Assembly: GCF_001423845.1 (NCBI RefSeq)
Contig: NZ_LMPM01000002.1
Span: 707,281 to 771,280, forward strand
From: Sphingomonas sp. Leaf357
GTDB lineage: Bacteria > Pseudomonadota > Alphaproteobacteria > Sphingomonadales > Sphingomonadaceae
Direction of reading: 5' to 3'
DNA length: 64,000 nucleotides
The notes under the pieces were generated by a model. That model was not told the origin of the DNA. It ran no database searches and was given only the letters and a program-made list of their open reading frames with translations. Positions 9,627-17,345 of this stretch are shown one piece after another (within the stretch, counting starts at the first letter, position 1; every line of letters begins with the position of its first letter). The position numbers were made by a program, and so were the translations under genes.

Positions 9627-10672
9627 GCATGGCACCGACCGTCAGCGTCATCATGGCCGCCTATAACGGCGCGGCGCTGATCCCCGAAACCGTCGCCAGC
9701 CTGCAGGCGCAGACGCTGACCGATTTCGAGGTCGTCATCGTCGACGATTGCTCGACCGACAACACCCGCCACGTGCTGCGCGCGATAAACGACCCGCGCT
9801 TCCGCGTCATCGAGGCGGAGGTCAATCAGGGCCCGGTGCGCACCCGCAACACCGCCGTCACCCACGCGCGCGGCCGCTATCTCGCCGGGCTCGACCAGGA
9901 CGATCTCTGCCTGCCCGAACGGTTCGCGAAACAGGTCGCCTATCTCGACGCCAATCCCGATACCGTGCTGGTCGGCACCGGCGCGGCCTGGCTCGACGAC
10001 GGCATCGTCACCTCCGCCCCGCGCACCGCCGTCTCCACGCCCGCCCTGATCGAATGGCTGCTGCGGATCGAGAATCCGCTCGTCTGGTCCTCGGTGATGG
10101 TCCGCGCCTCGGCGGCCAGCGATCCGTTCACCGATCCGGTGCGTCTCTATGCCGAGGATTTCGATCTCTACCAGCGCATGAGCCGCATCGGCCGCATCGC
10201 CCGGCTCGACGAGGAACTGGTGATCTACCGCCGCCACGCCGGCGGCGCATCGCAGCGCTACACCGAGACGATGACCGCCAACGCCGCCCGCGTCCTCGCC
10301 GACAGCTATGTGTCCGTCTTCGGAGACGAATCGGACGCCGCCGCGTGGCTGATCGTCCGCCACATGATGGCGCACGCCCCGATCCCCGACCGCGCCACCC
10401 TCGCCGCGCTCGGCGAGGTGCTCACGAAACTGCAGGCCGATTTCCTCGCCACGCACGAGATCGACGCCGAAAGCCTGAAGATGATCCGCTGGGAAACCGC
10501 CCGCCGCTGGGGGCGTGTCGGCCGCATCGCGCTGCGCAGCGGCACGCTCACGCTCGCCGACATCGTGTCGGCCCGGCCCGACCATCTCGGCATGGGCTAT
10601 CAGGGCATGGAGGAACTCGTCCTCTCCCGCCTGATCGGCACCGCCCGCGCGGCGAAACGCCGCTATAGTTGA
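9623..10672 (+). CDS. Family 2 glycosyltransferase
   Basis: The 349-residue protein starts at an ATG that overlaps the previous stop (ATGA). The GT-A fold is clear: TVSVIMAAYNGAALI at the N-terminus, VVIVDDCSTDNT near residue 40 and LDQDDLCLPERF near 95, the last being the DxD-like metal/nucleotide site. The C-terminal part has the YAEDFDLYQRMSRIG segment typical of the GT2 family acceptor side. It is predicted to be cytoplasmic and to transfer a sugar from a nucleotide sugar. Coupling with the aminotransferase fusion suggests that the donor or acceptor is a modified amino sugar, but this is not shown by sequence. Confidence 0.88.
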   Translation: MSMAPTVSVIMAAYNGAALIPETVASLQAQTLTDFEVVIVDDCSTDNTRHVLRAINDPRFRVIEAEVNQGPVRTRNTAVTHARGRYLAGLDQDDLCLPERFAKQVAYLDANPDTVLVGTGAAWLDDGIVTSAPRTAVSTPALIEWLLRIENPLVWSSVMVRASAASDPFTDPVRLYAEDFDLYQRMSRIGRIARLDEELVIYRRHAGGASQRYTETMTANAARVLADSYVSVFGDESDAAAWLIVRHMMAHAPIPDRATLAALGEVLTKLQADFLATHEIDAESLKMIRWETARRWGRVGRIALRSGTLTLADIVSARPDHLGMGYQGMEELVLSRLIGTARAAKRRYS

Positions 10673-10679
10673 TCCTTCT

Positions 10680-10783
10680 GTTCCCCGGCGAAGGCCGGGG
10701 CCCAGTAGCGAAGGTTGCTGTAACCTCGCGCAGCGCTCGCAATCTGTCGGTCCGTAACTGGACCCCGGCCTTTGCCGGGGAAC
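10680..10783. repeat. Paired inverted REP-like repeat, family E
   Basis: Left arm 10680-10706 has CCCCGGCGAAGGCCGGGG, a hairpin on its own; right arm 10757-10783 has CCCCGGCCTTTGCCGGGG. The arms are mutual reverse complements. The element lies between the convergent glycosyltransferase and OB-fold genes and could end both transcripts. Confidence 0.75.
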
Positions 10784-10818
10784 AAGAGGCCAGGCGCGAA
10801 CGCCCGGCCTCTCCTATC

Positions 10819-11433
10819 CTACTTCGTCGCGACTGGTGCGGGCGTCGGTGCAGTCGCCGGTGCCGCAGCCGGCGCGGCGTTCGCCGCGACCGGCGGCGGC
10901 GGCGGGGGCGCACGACCGTCATCGCCATCCGGTCCACCGTCCGGCCCGCGATCGTCCGGCCCCCGTCCGTCGGGACCATGACGCGGCCCCTTGCGATCAT
11001 GCCCGCCCGGACCACCCGGACCACGATCGGGACCATGCATCGGCCCGAGCGCCGTCACCTTGCCGTCCGCGCCGACCAGGAAACCGGCCCGCACGAAGCC
11101 GTGGTCGAAGCGACCCTGCACCGTCACCGCCTGCCCGGCCGCGACCAGCGCACCATCCTCGCCCTCGCGCCCGAGATCGACCAGCGCCCGGCCCGATCCA
11201 TCCGCCAGCACCACCTTGTTGCCGTAGATCTGGTCGACCCGACCCTTGATCGTCACGATGCTGTCGCCAGATTTCAGCGAAGCGATCGCCACCGGCACCG
11301 CCGGGGCCATCGTCGCGCTCGGCCGCGTCGCCGCGACGGTGATCGCCCCGCCCGCGCCGCCGATGGCGAGCAGGCCGGCCGCGATCAGGCCGAACTTGCG
11401 CCGCGACGGGCGCTGTGTGGTATCTTCGGTCAT
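10819..11433 (-). CDS. Tat-exported OB-fold (BOF/YgiW-like) protein with D/R/G/P-rich tail
   Basis: A 204-residue protein. The N-terminus has SRRKFGL followed by a hydrophobic run, a good twin-arginine signal or anchor. Residues about 50-110 (SGDSIVTIKGRVDQIYGNKV, then LADGSGRALVDLG) look like a bacterial OB-fold domain of the YgiW/BOF type, though the match is by eye. Residues about 135-175 are low-complexity glycine, aspartate, arginine and proline, then a proline/alanine tail. GAGGAG precedes the ATG. It is divergent from a PhoP/QseB-like regulator gene, as ygiW is beside qseBC in enterobacteria. Function is probably periplasmic stress or metal response; uncertain. Confidence 0.65.
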   Translation of the reverse strand: MTEDTTQRPSRRKFGLIAAGLLAIGGAGGAITVAATRPSATMAPAVPVAIASLKSGDSIVTIKGRVDQIYGNKVVLADGSGRALVDLGREGEDGALVAAGQAVTVQGRFDHGFVRAGFLVGADGKVTALGPMHGPDRGPGGPGGHDRKGPRHGPDGRGPDDRGPDGGPDGDDGRAPPPPPPVAANAAPAAAPATAPTPAPVATK

Positions 11434-11544
11434 AACATTCACTCCTCTTGGGGTTTCGACTGCACCCTCTCTAGACTCGCGGTCCCGACCCACACTGAAC
11501 CGCGCCGTTCAGTTTCGGTTGGGGCGGCAGGATTAGGAGTTCTT

Positions 11545-11652
11545 CGTCACCCCGGACTTGTTCCGGGGTCCACCATGCCGCAAGCTCGGTCGTGCATAAT
11601 TATCCGTGTCGAAAGCGGCTGGGCAGACCCCGGAACAAGTCCGGGGTGACGG
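11545..11652. repeat. Paired inverted REP-like repeat, family A
   Basis: Left arm 11545-11572 has CACCCCGGACTTGTTCCGGG and right arm 11626-11652 has its reverse complement. It sits in the divergent region between the OB-fold gene and the response regulator, 42 bp upstream of the regulator start. Confidence 0.8.
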
Positions 11653-11693
11653 CGATGGCAACCGGCAAACCGCAATCCAGCAGGAGTCCCAAA

Positions 11694-12365
11694 ATGCGCG
11701 TATTGCTGGTCGAGGACGACACCACACTCGCCGACGGCATCGCCCGCGCCCTGCGCGCGGAGAATTTCGCCGTCGATGTCGCGGCCAACGGCGAAGACGG
11801 CGGCCATCTCGGCGCGACCGAACTCTATGACGTCGCGATCCTCGATCTCGGCCTGCCCAAACGCGATGGCCTGTCCGTGCTGCGCGACTGGCGCGCCGCC
11901 GGGCGCGACCTGCCCGTGCTGATCCTCACCGCGCGCGACGGCTGGTCGGAAAAGGTCGAGGGGTTCAAGGCCGGGGCCGACGATTACCTGACCAAGCCGT
12001 TCCGCATCGAGGAGGTCGTGATGCGCCTGCGCGCGCTGGTCCGCCGCGCCGCCGGCCATGCCTCGGCGCGCGTCACCTGCGGCCCGCTCGCGTTCGACGC
12101 GCAGCTCGGCACGTTCGAACTGGACGGCCTGCCGCTGAAGCTCACCGCGTTCGAATGGCGCGTCCTCTCGCAACTCATGCTCCGCCGCGAGGTCGTGATC
12201 GAACGCGCCGACCTGATCGAGCGGGTCTATGAAGGCGATGCCGATGTCGACTCCAATTCGGTCGAGGTGATCATCGGCCGCCTGCGTCGCAAGATCGGCG
12301 CGGAGATGATCGAAACGGTGCGCGGGCGCGGCTACCGGCTGACGGCGGGCACGACCGGCGCATGA
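11694..12365 (+). CDS. OmpR/PhoP-family response regulator
   Basis: This 223-residue transcription factor has a receiver domain with acidic pocket ED at 7-8, phospho-acceptor D51 (DLGLPKRDG), T79 and K101 (TKPF), followed by a winged-helix DNA-binding domain ending in the family signature VRGRGYRL. It is closest in style to PhoP/QseB. The ATG at 11694 follows CAGGAG by about seven bases; upstream extension runs into a repeat. It overlaps the sensor kinase gene by 4 nt, so the two form one operon. The promoter region contains a family A repeat. Confidence 0.92.
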   Translation: MRVLLVEDDTTLADGIARALRAENFAVDVAANGEDGGHLGATELYDVAILDLGLPKRDGLSVLRDWRAAGRDLPVLILTARDGWSEKVEGFKAGADDYLTKPFRIEEVVMRLRALVRRAAGHASARVTCGPLAFDAQLGTFELDGLPLKLTAFEWRVLSQLMLRREVVIERADLIERVYEGDADVDSNSVEVIIGRLRRKIGAEMIETVRGRGYRLTAGTTGA

Positions 12366-13756
12366 GGCGCTGGCTTACCTCGCTGCGCGGCCGCCTGCTG
12401 CTGATCGCCTTCGCCTCGACGCTCGCCGCCCTGCTGTTCGCCGGCTTCGCGATCGGCCATGTCCTCGAACGCGTCGTGATGCGCAGCCTGGACGACCGGC
12501 TCGACGCGCAGATCCTGGTGCTGGCCCGCGCCGTCCGCCCCGACGGCGATCTCGATCCCGCGCGCGCGATCGACCTGCCCGATTTCGGTGTCGCCGGGTC
12601 GGGTTGGGCGTGGCGCGTCGACGGCCCCGCCGGCCATTGGACCAGCGCGGCGGGCGCACCGGATCTGCCGCGGGTCGAACCCCCGCATCCCGGTCGCGAT
12701 CCCGACGATCGCGCCGAACGCGGCGATCGTCGCGAAGGCCCGCGCCCCGAGCGCGACGGCATCCGCCCCGGCGAGATCGAAGGCCCGGCCGGCGAACGCC
12801 TCCATTCGCGCCAGTTCGTCCTGGCCACGCCCGCCGGACCGGTCGCCATCGCCGCCTCCGGCCCGCGCCGCGTCGTCGCCGCGCCGCTGCGCGAGGCGTT
12901 GCTGCCTTTGCTCGCCTCGCTCGTCATCCTCGGCGCCGGCCTGGCACTCGCCACGCTCGTCCAGTTGCGCTTCGGCCTGCGACCGCTCGGCCGACTGCGC
13001 ACCGCGCTCGCCGAAGTCCGCGCCGGGCGTCTGCGCCACGTCCCCGCCGACCAGCCCGAGGAACTCGCCGGCGTGGTGAGCGAACTCAACGCGCTGATCG
13101 ACCAGAACGAGGCCGGGCTCGCCGCCGCGCGCCGCCACGTCTCGAACCTCGCGCACGGCATGAAGACGCCGCTCGCCGCGCTGGCGCTCAAGCTCGGCGA
13201 GGACGGGCGCGATCCCGATGGCAGCCTGTCGGCGATGGTCGCGGAGGTCGATGCCCGCGTCCGCCACCATCTCGGTCGCGCGCGCGCCGCCACCCCTGCC
13301 GGACGCAGCCGCACGCGAACCGCGCTCGCCCCCGCCGTCGCCGATCTTTCCGCCGTGCTCGATCGCCTCCACGCCGACCGACCGGTCACCACCGAAATCC
13401 ACATCCCCGCCGATCTATCGCTCGCGGTCGACCCACAGGATCTGGACGAGATGCTCGGCAATCTGCTCGACAATGCCCGCCGCCACGCCCGCGCTGCCTT
13501 GGCGGTCACCGCCACCCCGCACCACCAGATGGCGGCGATCCGCATCGAGGATGACGGCCCCGGCCTCCCCGACGCTGCGATGCACGACGCGCTCGTCCCC
13601 GGCCAACGCCTTGACGAGGCCGGCGAGGGCTACGGCTTCGGCCTGTCGATCGTGCAGGAACTCGCCGAACTCAACGGCGGCACGCTCGCCCTTGCCCGAT
13701 CGCAACGCCCAGGCTGGGGCTTGGCCGTTACCTTGACGCTGCCGGTCTCCACCTGA
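12362..13756 (+). CDS. PhoQ/QseC-like sensor histidine kinase
   Basis: A 464-residue membrane kinase: first transmembrane helix at 11-31, periplasmic sensor at about 35-175, second helix at 178-200, HAMP, then H-box with H265 in NLAHGMKTPLAAL, N-box GNLLDNARRHA, G1 DDGPGLP and G2 GYGFGLSI. The sensor contains a striking charged loop at 104-143 rich in aspartate, arginine, proline and glycine, much like the tail of the neighbouring OB-fold protein. Partner of the overlapping response regulator gene. The signal is unknown; a divalent cation or cationic peptide would fit a PhoQ-like sensor but is inference. Confidence 0.92.
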   Translation: MRRWLTSLRGRLLLIAFASTLAALLFAGFAIGHVLERVVMRSLDDRLDAQILVLARAVRPDGDLDPARAIDLPDFGVAGSGWAWRVDGPAGHWTSAAGAPDLPRVEPPHPGRDPDDRAERGDRREGPRPERDGIRPGEIEGPAGERLHSRQFVLATPAGPVAIAASGPRRVVAAPLREALLPLLASLVILGAGLALATLVQLRFGLRPLGRLRTALAEVRAGRLRHVPADQPEELAGVVSELNALIDQNEAGLAAARRHVSNLAHGMKTPLAALALKLGEDGRDPDGSLSAMVAEVDARVRHHLGRARAATPAGRSRTRTALAPAVADLSAVLDRLHADRPVTTEIHIPADLSLAVDPQDLDEMLGNLLDNARRHARAALAVTATPHHQMAAIRIEDDGPGLPDAAMHDALVPGQRLDEAGEGYGFGLSIVQELAELNGGTLALARSQRPGWGLAVTLTLPVST

Positions 13757-13823
13757 CGCAACACTCGCTCGCGACACATGTTGAATCCCTGCATTCTCAT
13801 ATCGATCGCTACGCAATATTACT

Positions 13824-13930
13824 CGTCACCCCGGACTTGTTCCGGGGTCCACCAAGCGGCTTGATCGGCGCACGATGCTCGAACGGTGGATTGGCGGCGT
13901 GGTGGACCCCGGAACAAGTCCGGGGTGACG
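13824..13930. repeat. Paired inverted REP-like repeat, family A
   Basis: Left arm 13824-13852 and right arm 13903-13930 are nearly identical in sequence to the arms at 11545-11652. Thus the two-component operon is flanked on both sides by copies of the same element. Confidence 0.8.
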
Positions 13931-14005
13931 ATCTTTAGGGATAAGCGGATCGGCGTAAACCGAACTTCGTTCCGTGATGATATCTACCCAAGCCGGAAAG
14001 CCGCC

Positions 14006-14155
14006 ATGTCCATAGACGACCAGATGATCGACACGCCCGACGGCCCGATGACCTGGGCGCAATGGAAGAAGAAGAACCCCGTCCAGATCCCCTCGCGCCG
14101 CACCAAGGGCAAGGATCTGCCGGTCAAGGTGAAGCGCTTTACGGAGAAGCCGTGA
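14006..14155 (+). CDS. Small hypothetical protein (49 residues)
   Basis: The short reading frame begins MSIDDQMIDTPDGPMTWAQW and ends in a lysine/arginine-rich tail with a Trp-Lys-Lys-Lys core. GGAAAG lies about seven bases before the ATG. It has no signal peptide or membrane segment. I do not recognise a named family; the coding look, ribosome site and position between two repeat elements support a real gene, with unknown role. Confidence 0.5.
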   Translation: MSIDDQMIDTPDGPMTWAQWKKKNPVQIPSRRTKGKDLPVKVKRFTEKP

Positions 14156-14198
14156 GCGGCAGCGGCCTCCGGATCGCGAGACCTGCGCTCCAATTACC

Positions 14199-14295
14199 CC
14201 GTCATCCCCGCGAAGGCGGGAATCCATACTGGCTGCACGAAGTGAGGCTCACCGAGTGGAGCGAAGATGGGTTCCCGCCTGCGCGGGAATGACGG
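14199..14295. repeat. Paired inverted REP-like repeat, family B
   Basis: Left arm GTCATCCCCGCGAAGGCGGG then AATCCATAC, right arm TTCCCGCCTGCGCGGGAATG then ACGG. The same family recurs at 36909-37004. It lies between the convergent small gene and hybrid kinase gene. Confidence 0.8.
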
Positions 14296-14326
14296 AGGAC
14301 TCCCACTCCGGCACCCCCAAAAACCC

Positions 14327-15877
14327 TCACGCCGCCTCCCGGATCCGCTCCCCCGCCGCGCGGCGCAGCACGCGCGAGACATGGTCGATCGAATACGGCT
14401 TCTGGATCAGTTCGAACCCGTCCGTGCCATTCGCCGCCAGGATGTGGCTGTAACCGCTGGCCAGCACCACCGGCAGGCCCAGGTTCATCTCGCGGATCGC
14501 GCGGCCCATCTCCATCCCGGTCATCCCCGGCATCACCACGTCCGAGAATACCACGTCGAAGCGCGCGGCATCCGCCGTCACCTCGGCCAGCCCCTCGACG
14601 CCATTCGTCGCCAGCACCGTGGTGAAGCCCAATTGGTCGAGCGCGTCGACCGTGCTCGCCGCGACCTCGGCATTGTCCTCGACCACCAGCACGCACGGCA
14701 CGGTCGTCGGATCTCCTTCCGCCGCCGGCGCGGCCGTCACCGCCTCGGCGCGCGCGATCCCTTTGACCTGTGGCAGGTACAGTGTGAAGCTGCTCCCGGC
14801 GCCGACCTCGCTCTCGACCTGGATGTCGCCGCCCGACTGCCGCGCGAACCCGAACACCTGGCTGAGGCCCAGCCCGGTGCCCGACCCGACCGGCTTGGTG
14901 GTGAAGAAAGGCTCGAAGATCCGCGCGCGCTGGTCCACCGCGATGCCGCCGCCGGTATCGGTGATCGTCACCGCGACATAGTCGCCCGGCACGGCGGCGC
15001 GTTCGCGCAATGCCGGTATGCCCTGCACCGCGCGCGCGGAGACGATCAGCCGCCCCTCGCCGTTCATCGCGTCGCGCGCGTTCACCGTCATGTTCACCAA
15101 TGCCGTGTCGAACTGGCTCGTGTCCGCATTGATCGCGAACGATGCATCGGGCACGTCGATCTCGATCGTGATGCGCGATCCGGCCAGCGTCTGCATCATC
15201 TCACCGATCGAACGGATATTGTCGCCGACATCGAACACGGTCGGTTTCAGTGCCTGTCGTCTGGCGAATGCGAGCAATTGCTGCGTCAGCTTCGACGCCC
15301 GCCCCACCGCCTCGCCGATCGCCCCGACATAGCGCGCGCGCCGCTCCTCCTTCTGGTTGGGCAGCTTCAGCATCTCGACCGCCGATTGCACGATCGTCAG
15401 CAGATTGTTGAAATCATGCGCCACGCCCCCGGTCAGCTGGCCAACCGCCTCCATCTTTTGCGACTGCCGAAGCGCATCCTCGGCGGCATACAAGGCCGCC
15501 TCGGCGCGCAATCGGTCGCTGATGTCCTTGGCGTGGTGGAACGCGCCGATGATCGCGCCGCTTTCGTCGCGCAGCGGCGCATAGGAGATATCCCAATACG
15601 GCTTGTTGAGATCGGGGTCGCCGAATTCCTCGGTGACGTTGAACACCTCGCCGGCCAGCGCGCGCGCCATGAAGCCTCGGATCACCGGTGCCTGTTCGGG
15701 CAGGAACAGATCGGGGAAGACTTCACCGATCTGCACGCGGTGATTGTAGATACGGAAGAATTCGTCGCTATGCGCGCGGTTGAAGGCGATCAGGCGGAAT
15801 TCGTGATCGAACGCGCAGATCGGTGCCTGATCGGATTGCCCGATCACTTCCCAAAGCCCCATGGAACTTGCCGACAT
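14327..15877 (-). CDS. PAS hybrid histidine kinase with C-terminal receiver
   Basis: A 516-residue soluble sensor: PAS domain at about 10-125 (with the PAC-like WDISYAPLRDESG), HisKA with H154 in GGVAHDFNNLL, HATPase with NARDAM, DTGGGI and GSGTGLGLS, then a receiver with phospho-acceptor D446 in FSDVVMPGMTG. The layout matches light- or redox-sensing soluble hybrid kinases of alphaproteobacteria; no conserved flavin cysteine motif NCRFLQ is visible, so a LOV role is not supported. I choose the ATG at 15877 (MSASSMG) with GGCGAGG upstream; a GTG at 15928 would add 17 residues. The output partner is not nearby. Confidence 0.85.
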   Translation of the reverse strand: MSASSMGLWEVIGQSDQAPICAFDHEFRLIAFNRAHSDEFFRIYNHRVQIGEVFPDLFLPEQAPVIRGFMARALAGEVFNVTEEFGDPDLNKPYWDISYAPLRDESGAIIGAFHHAKDISDRLRAEAALYAAEDALRQSQKMEAVGQLTGGVAHDFNNLLTIVQSAVEMLKLPNQKEERRARYVGAIGEAVGRASKLTQQLLAFARRQALKPTVFDVGDNIRSIGEMMQTLAGSRITIEIDVPDASFAINADTSQFDTALVNMTVNARDAMNGEGRLIVSARAVQGIPALRERAAVPGDYVAVTITDTGGGIAVDQRARIFEPFFTTKPVGSGTGLGLSQVFGFARQSGGDIQVESEVGAGSSFTLYLPQVKGIARAEAVTAAPAAEGDPTTVPCVLVVEDNAEVAASTVDALDQLGFTTVLATNGVEGLAEVTADAARFDVVFSDVVMPGMTGMEMGRAIREMNLGLPVVLASGYSHILAANGTDGFELIQKPYSIDHVSRVLRRAAGERIREAA

Positions 15878-16013
15878 GCGCACCTCGCCAACCCCTTGAT
15901 CCGGCACCCTATCACGATTTCCGGGCACGCACAGCCATCGCGCGGTGCGGAACTTCGCACTGTGATCGAGTCAGGTACCGGGGATACTGGACCTTTTTAA
16001 CCCGAACCCCTAT

Positions 16014-16027
16014 ATACCGATCGGTAT
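16014..16027. promoter_or_regulatory. TetR operator O1, overlapping its own gene start
   Basis: ATACCGATCGGTAT is a perfect 14-bp palindrome whose last bases are the start of the TetR-gene ATG. A TATATA -10-like box overlaps it. It matches the two sites in front of the efflux operon, so autoregulation is likely. Confidence 0.7.
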
Positions 16028-16643
16028 GAAACAATGCTTCGCCTCTTCGCCCACCAAGGGCCGCCCCCGGGAATTCGATCTCGACGAGGCGTTGACGGCG
16101 GCGCTGCGCGTGTTCTGGCGCAACGGCTATGAGAGCGCCTCGATGGCGGAGCTGACCGCCGAGATGGGCATCACCAAGCCCAGCCTCTATGCCGCGTTCG
16201 GCAACAAGGAAGCCTTGTTCCACAAGGCGTTGGACCTCTACGAGCGCGAGAAGCTGGCCTATACCGTGGCCGCGCTCGAGGCGCCGACCGCGCGCGGCGT
16301 TGCGGAACGTTTCCTGCTCGGTGCGCTCGAAATTCACATGAACACCGGCGATCCCAAGGGCTGCATGGGTGTGATTTCCACGGTGACGTGCTGCGGGTCC
16401 GAGGCCGAGTCGATCAAGGCCGATCTCACGACTCGCCGTGCCTCGTCCGAAGCCGCGCTGATCGCGCGCTTCGAACGCGCCCAGGCGGAGGGCGAACTGC
16501 CCGAGGGGCTGACGCCGTTCGCGCTCACGCGGTTCCTCTACGCGCTGCTGCAGGGCATGTCGGTGCAATCGAGTTCGGGGGCCAGCTGCGTCGAATTGCG
16601 GCAGCTCGTCGACACCACGATGCTGGTCTGGCCGACCCGCTGA
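16026..16643 (+). CDS. TetR-family repressor of the RND efflux operon
   Basis: A 205-residue regulator. The N-terminal helix-turn-helix is at about 28-62 (SMAELTAEMGITKPSLYAAF, then GNKEALF), followed by a C-terminal ligand domain containing two adjacent cysteines (TVTCCGS) near residue 120. It is the first gene ahead of a tripartite efflux operon on the same strand and has a matching palindrome at its own start plus two more before the operon. This points to a local repressor that releases DNA on binding an efflux substrate. The inducer is unknown. Confidence 0.88.
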   Translation: MKQCFASSPTKGRPREFDLDEALTAALRVFWRNGYESASMAELTAEMGITKPSLYAAFGNKEALFHKALDLYEREKLAYTVAALEAPTARGVAERFLLGALEIHMNTGDPKGCMGVISTVTCCGSEAESIKADLTTRRASSEAALIARFERAQAEGELPEGLTPFALTRFLYALLQGMSVQSSSGASCVELRQLVDTTMLVWPTR

Positions 16644-16650
16644 AATAAAT

Positions 16651-16664
16651 ATACCTAGCGGTAC
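16651..16664. promoter_or_regulatory. TetR operator O2
   Basis: ATACCTAGCGGTAC matches the ATACC-N4-GGTAT pattern at nine of ten arm positions. It lies immediately after the TetR stop codon and just upstream of the -35 box of the efflux promoter. Confidence 0.6.
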
Positions 16665-16673
16665 AGAAAGCCG

Positions 16674-16712
16674 TTGACGCGCTGCGGCACGGGATTATAT
16701 ACCGCTTGGTAT
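16674..16712 (+). promoter_or_regulatory. Efflux operon promoter with TetR operator O3
   Basis: A -35 box TTGACG (16674-16679) and -10 box TATATA (16696-16701) are separated by 16 bp. The palindrome ATACCGCTTGGTAT (16699-16712) overlaps the -10, so bound repressor would block polymerase. The remaining leader to 16958 (about 250 bases) holds no gene or structure that I can identify. Confidence 0.65.
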
Positions 16713-16958
16713 CGAAGTTGGATCCTGATTCGGACCCGACAGCCGGCGAAGGAATTCCGCCCATGACCACGGCCACCTGATCCTCGCGCGAAGGGCGCAG
16801 CACGCAACCTTCGCCAACTTCCATCACCACCAACCACACATCCGGTCCGCTCTTCCCGCGGTTCCGGAACCGATTTTCGGCGCTTGGCGGACGCTCTCCG
16901 ACGACGATCCGCGTCTCGGTGATCGCCTCGCTGCGCCCAAGCCGCAAGGGGACACGAC

Positions 16959-17345
16959 ATGGCTTATCTGGGTATCGAAGAAATGTATTCCGGCCCGTCT
17001 ACGGAGGCGAAGGCCGCACCGGCCAAAGCCGGCTTCACCGCGCTCGAATGGAGCGTGATCGCTCTCGCCAAGAAGGATTCGATCGGCAGTCTGAAGGCCC
17101 CCGGCCGCATGTCCCGCGCGCTCGGCACGGTGTTCGGCCGCGGCGTCAATTCCCGCCTCGCGGAGCCGCGGCTCGAAATGCTCCGCCGCGTCGCGGTCTA
17201 TGCCTGGCGGCGCGGTTACGCTCTGCCCGCGTCGGAAGTCTCCGCCTTCCTGCGCGCCGGCTTCAGCATGGCGCAGGCCGAAGTGCTGGTCGCCAGCATC
17301 ACCGGCGGATCGGTCGGGCAGCTCGCCTGGAAGGTCGCGGCATGA
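16959..17345 (+). CDS. Hypothetical 128-residue protein at head of efflux operon
   Basis: A small cytoplasmic protein with no signal peptide or membrane helix. It has an EWSVIALAKKDSIGSL segment, then LAEPRLEMLRRVAVYAWRRG and a C-terminal LRAGFSMAQAEVLVASI helix pair. It overlaps the membrane-fusion-protein gene by 4 nt (ATGA), so it is co-translated with the pump. The helical, basic character could suit a DNA- or membrane-associated accessory factor. I know no assigned function for this family. Confidence 0.75.
   Translation: MAYLGIEEMYSGPSTEAKAAPAKAGFTALEWSVIALAKKDSIGSLKAPGRMSRALGTVFGRGVNSRLAEPRLEMLRRVAVYAWRRGYALPASEVSAFLRAGFSMAQAEVLVASITGGSVGQLAWKVAA

Noticed and set aside
14327..15877. 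LOV blue-light histidine kinase
   Set aside because: The PAS domain has an NRAHSDEFF/YNHRVQIGE layout but no flavin-binding cysteine motif such as NCRFLQ, so only a general PAS sensor is supported.
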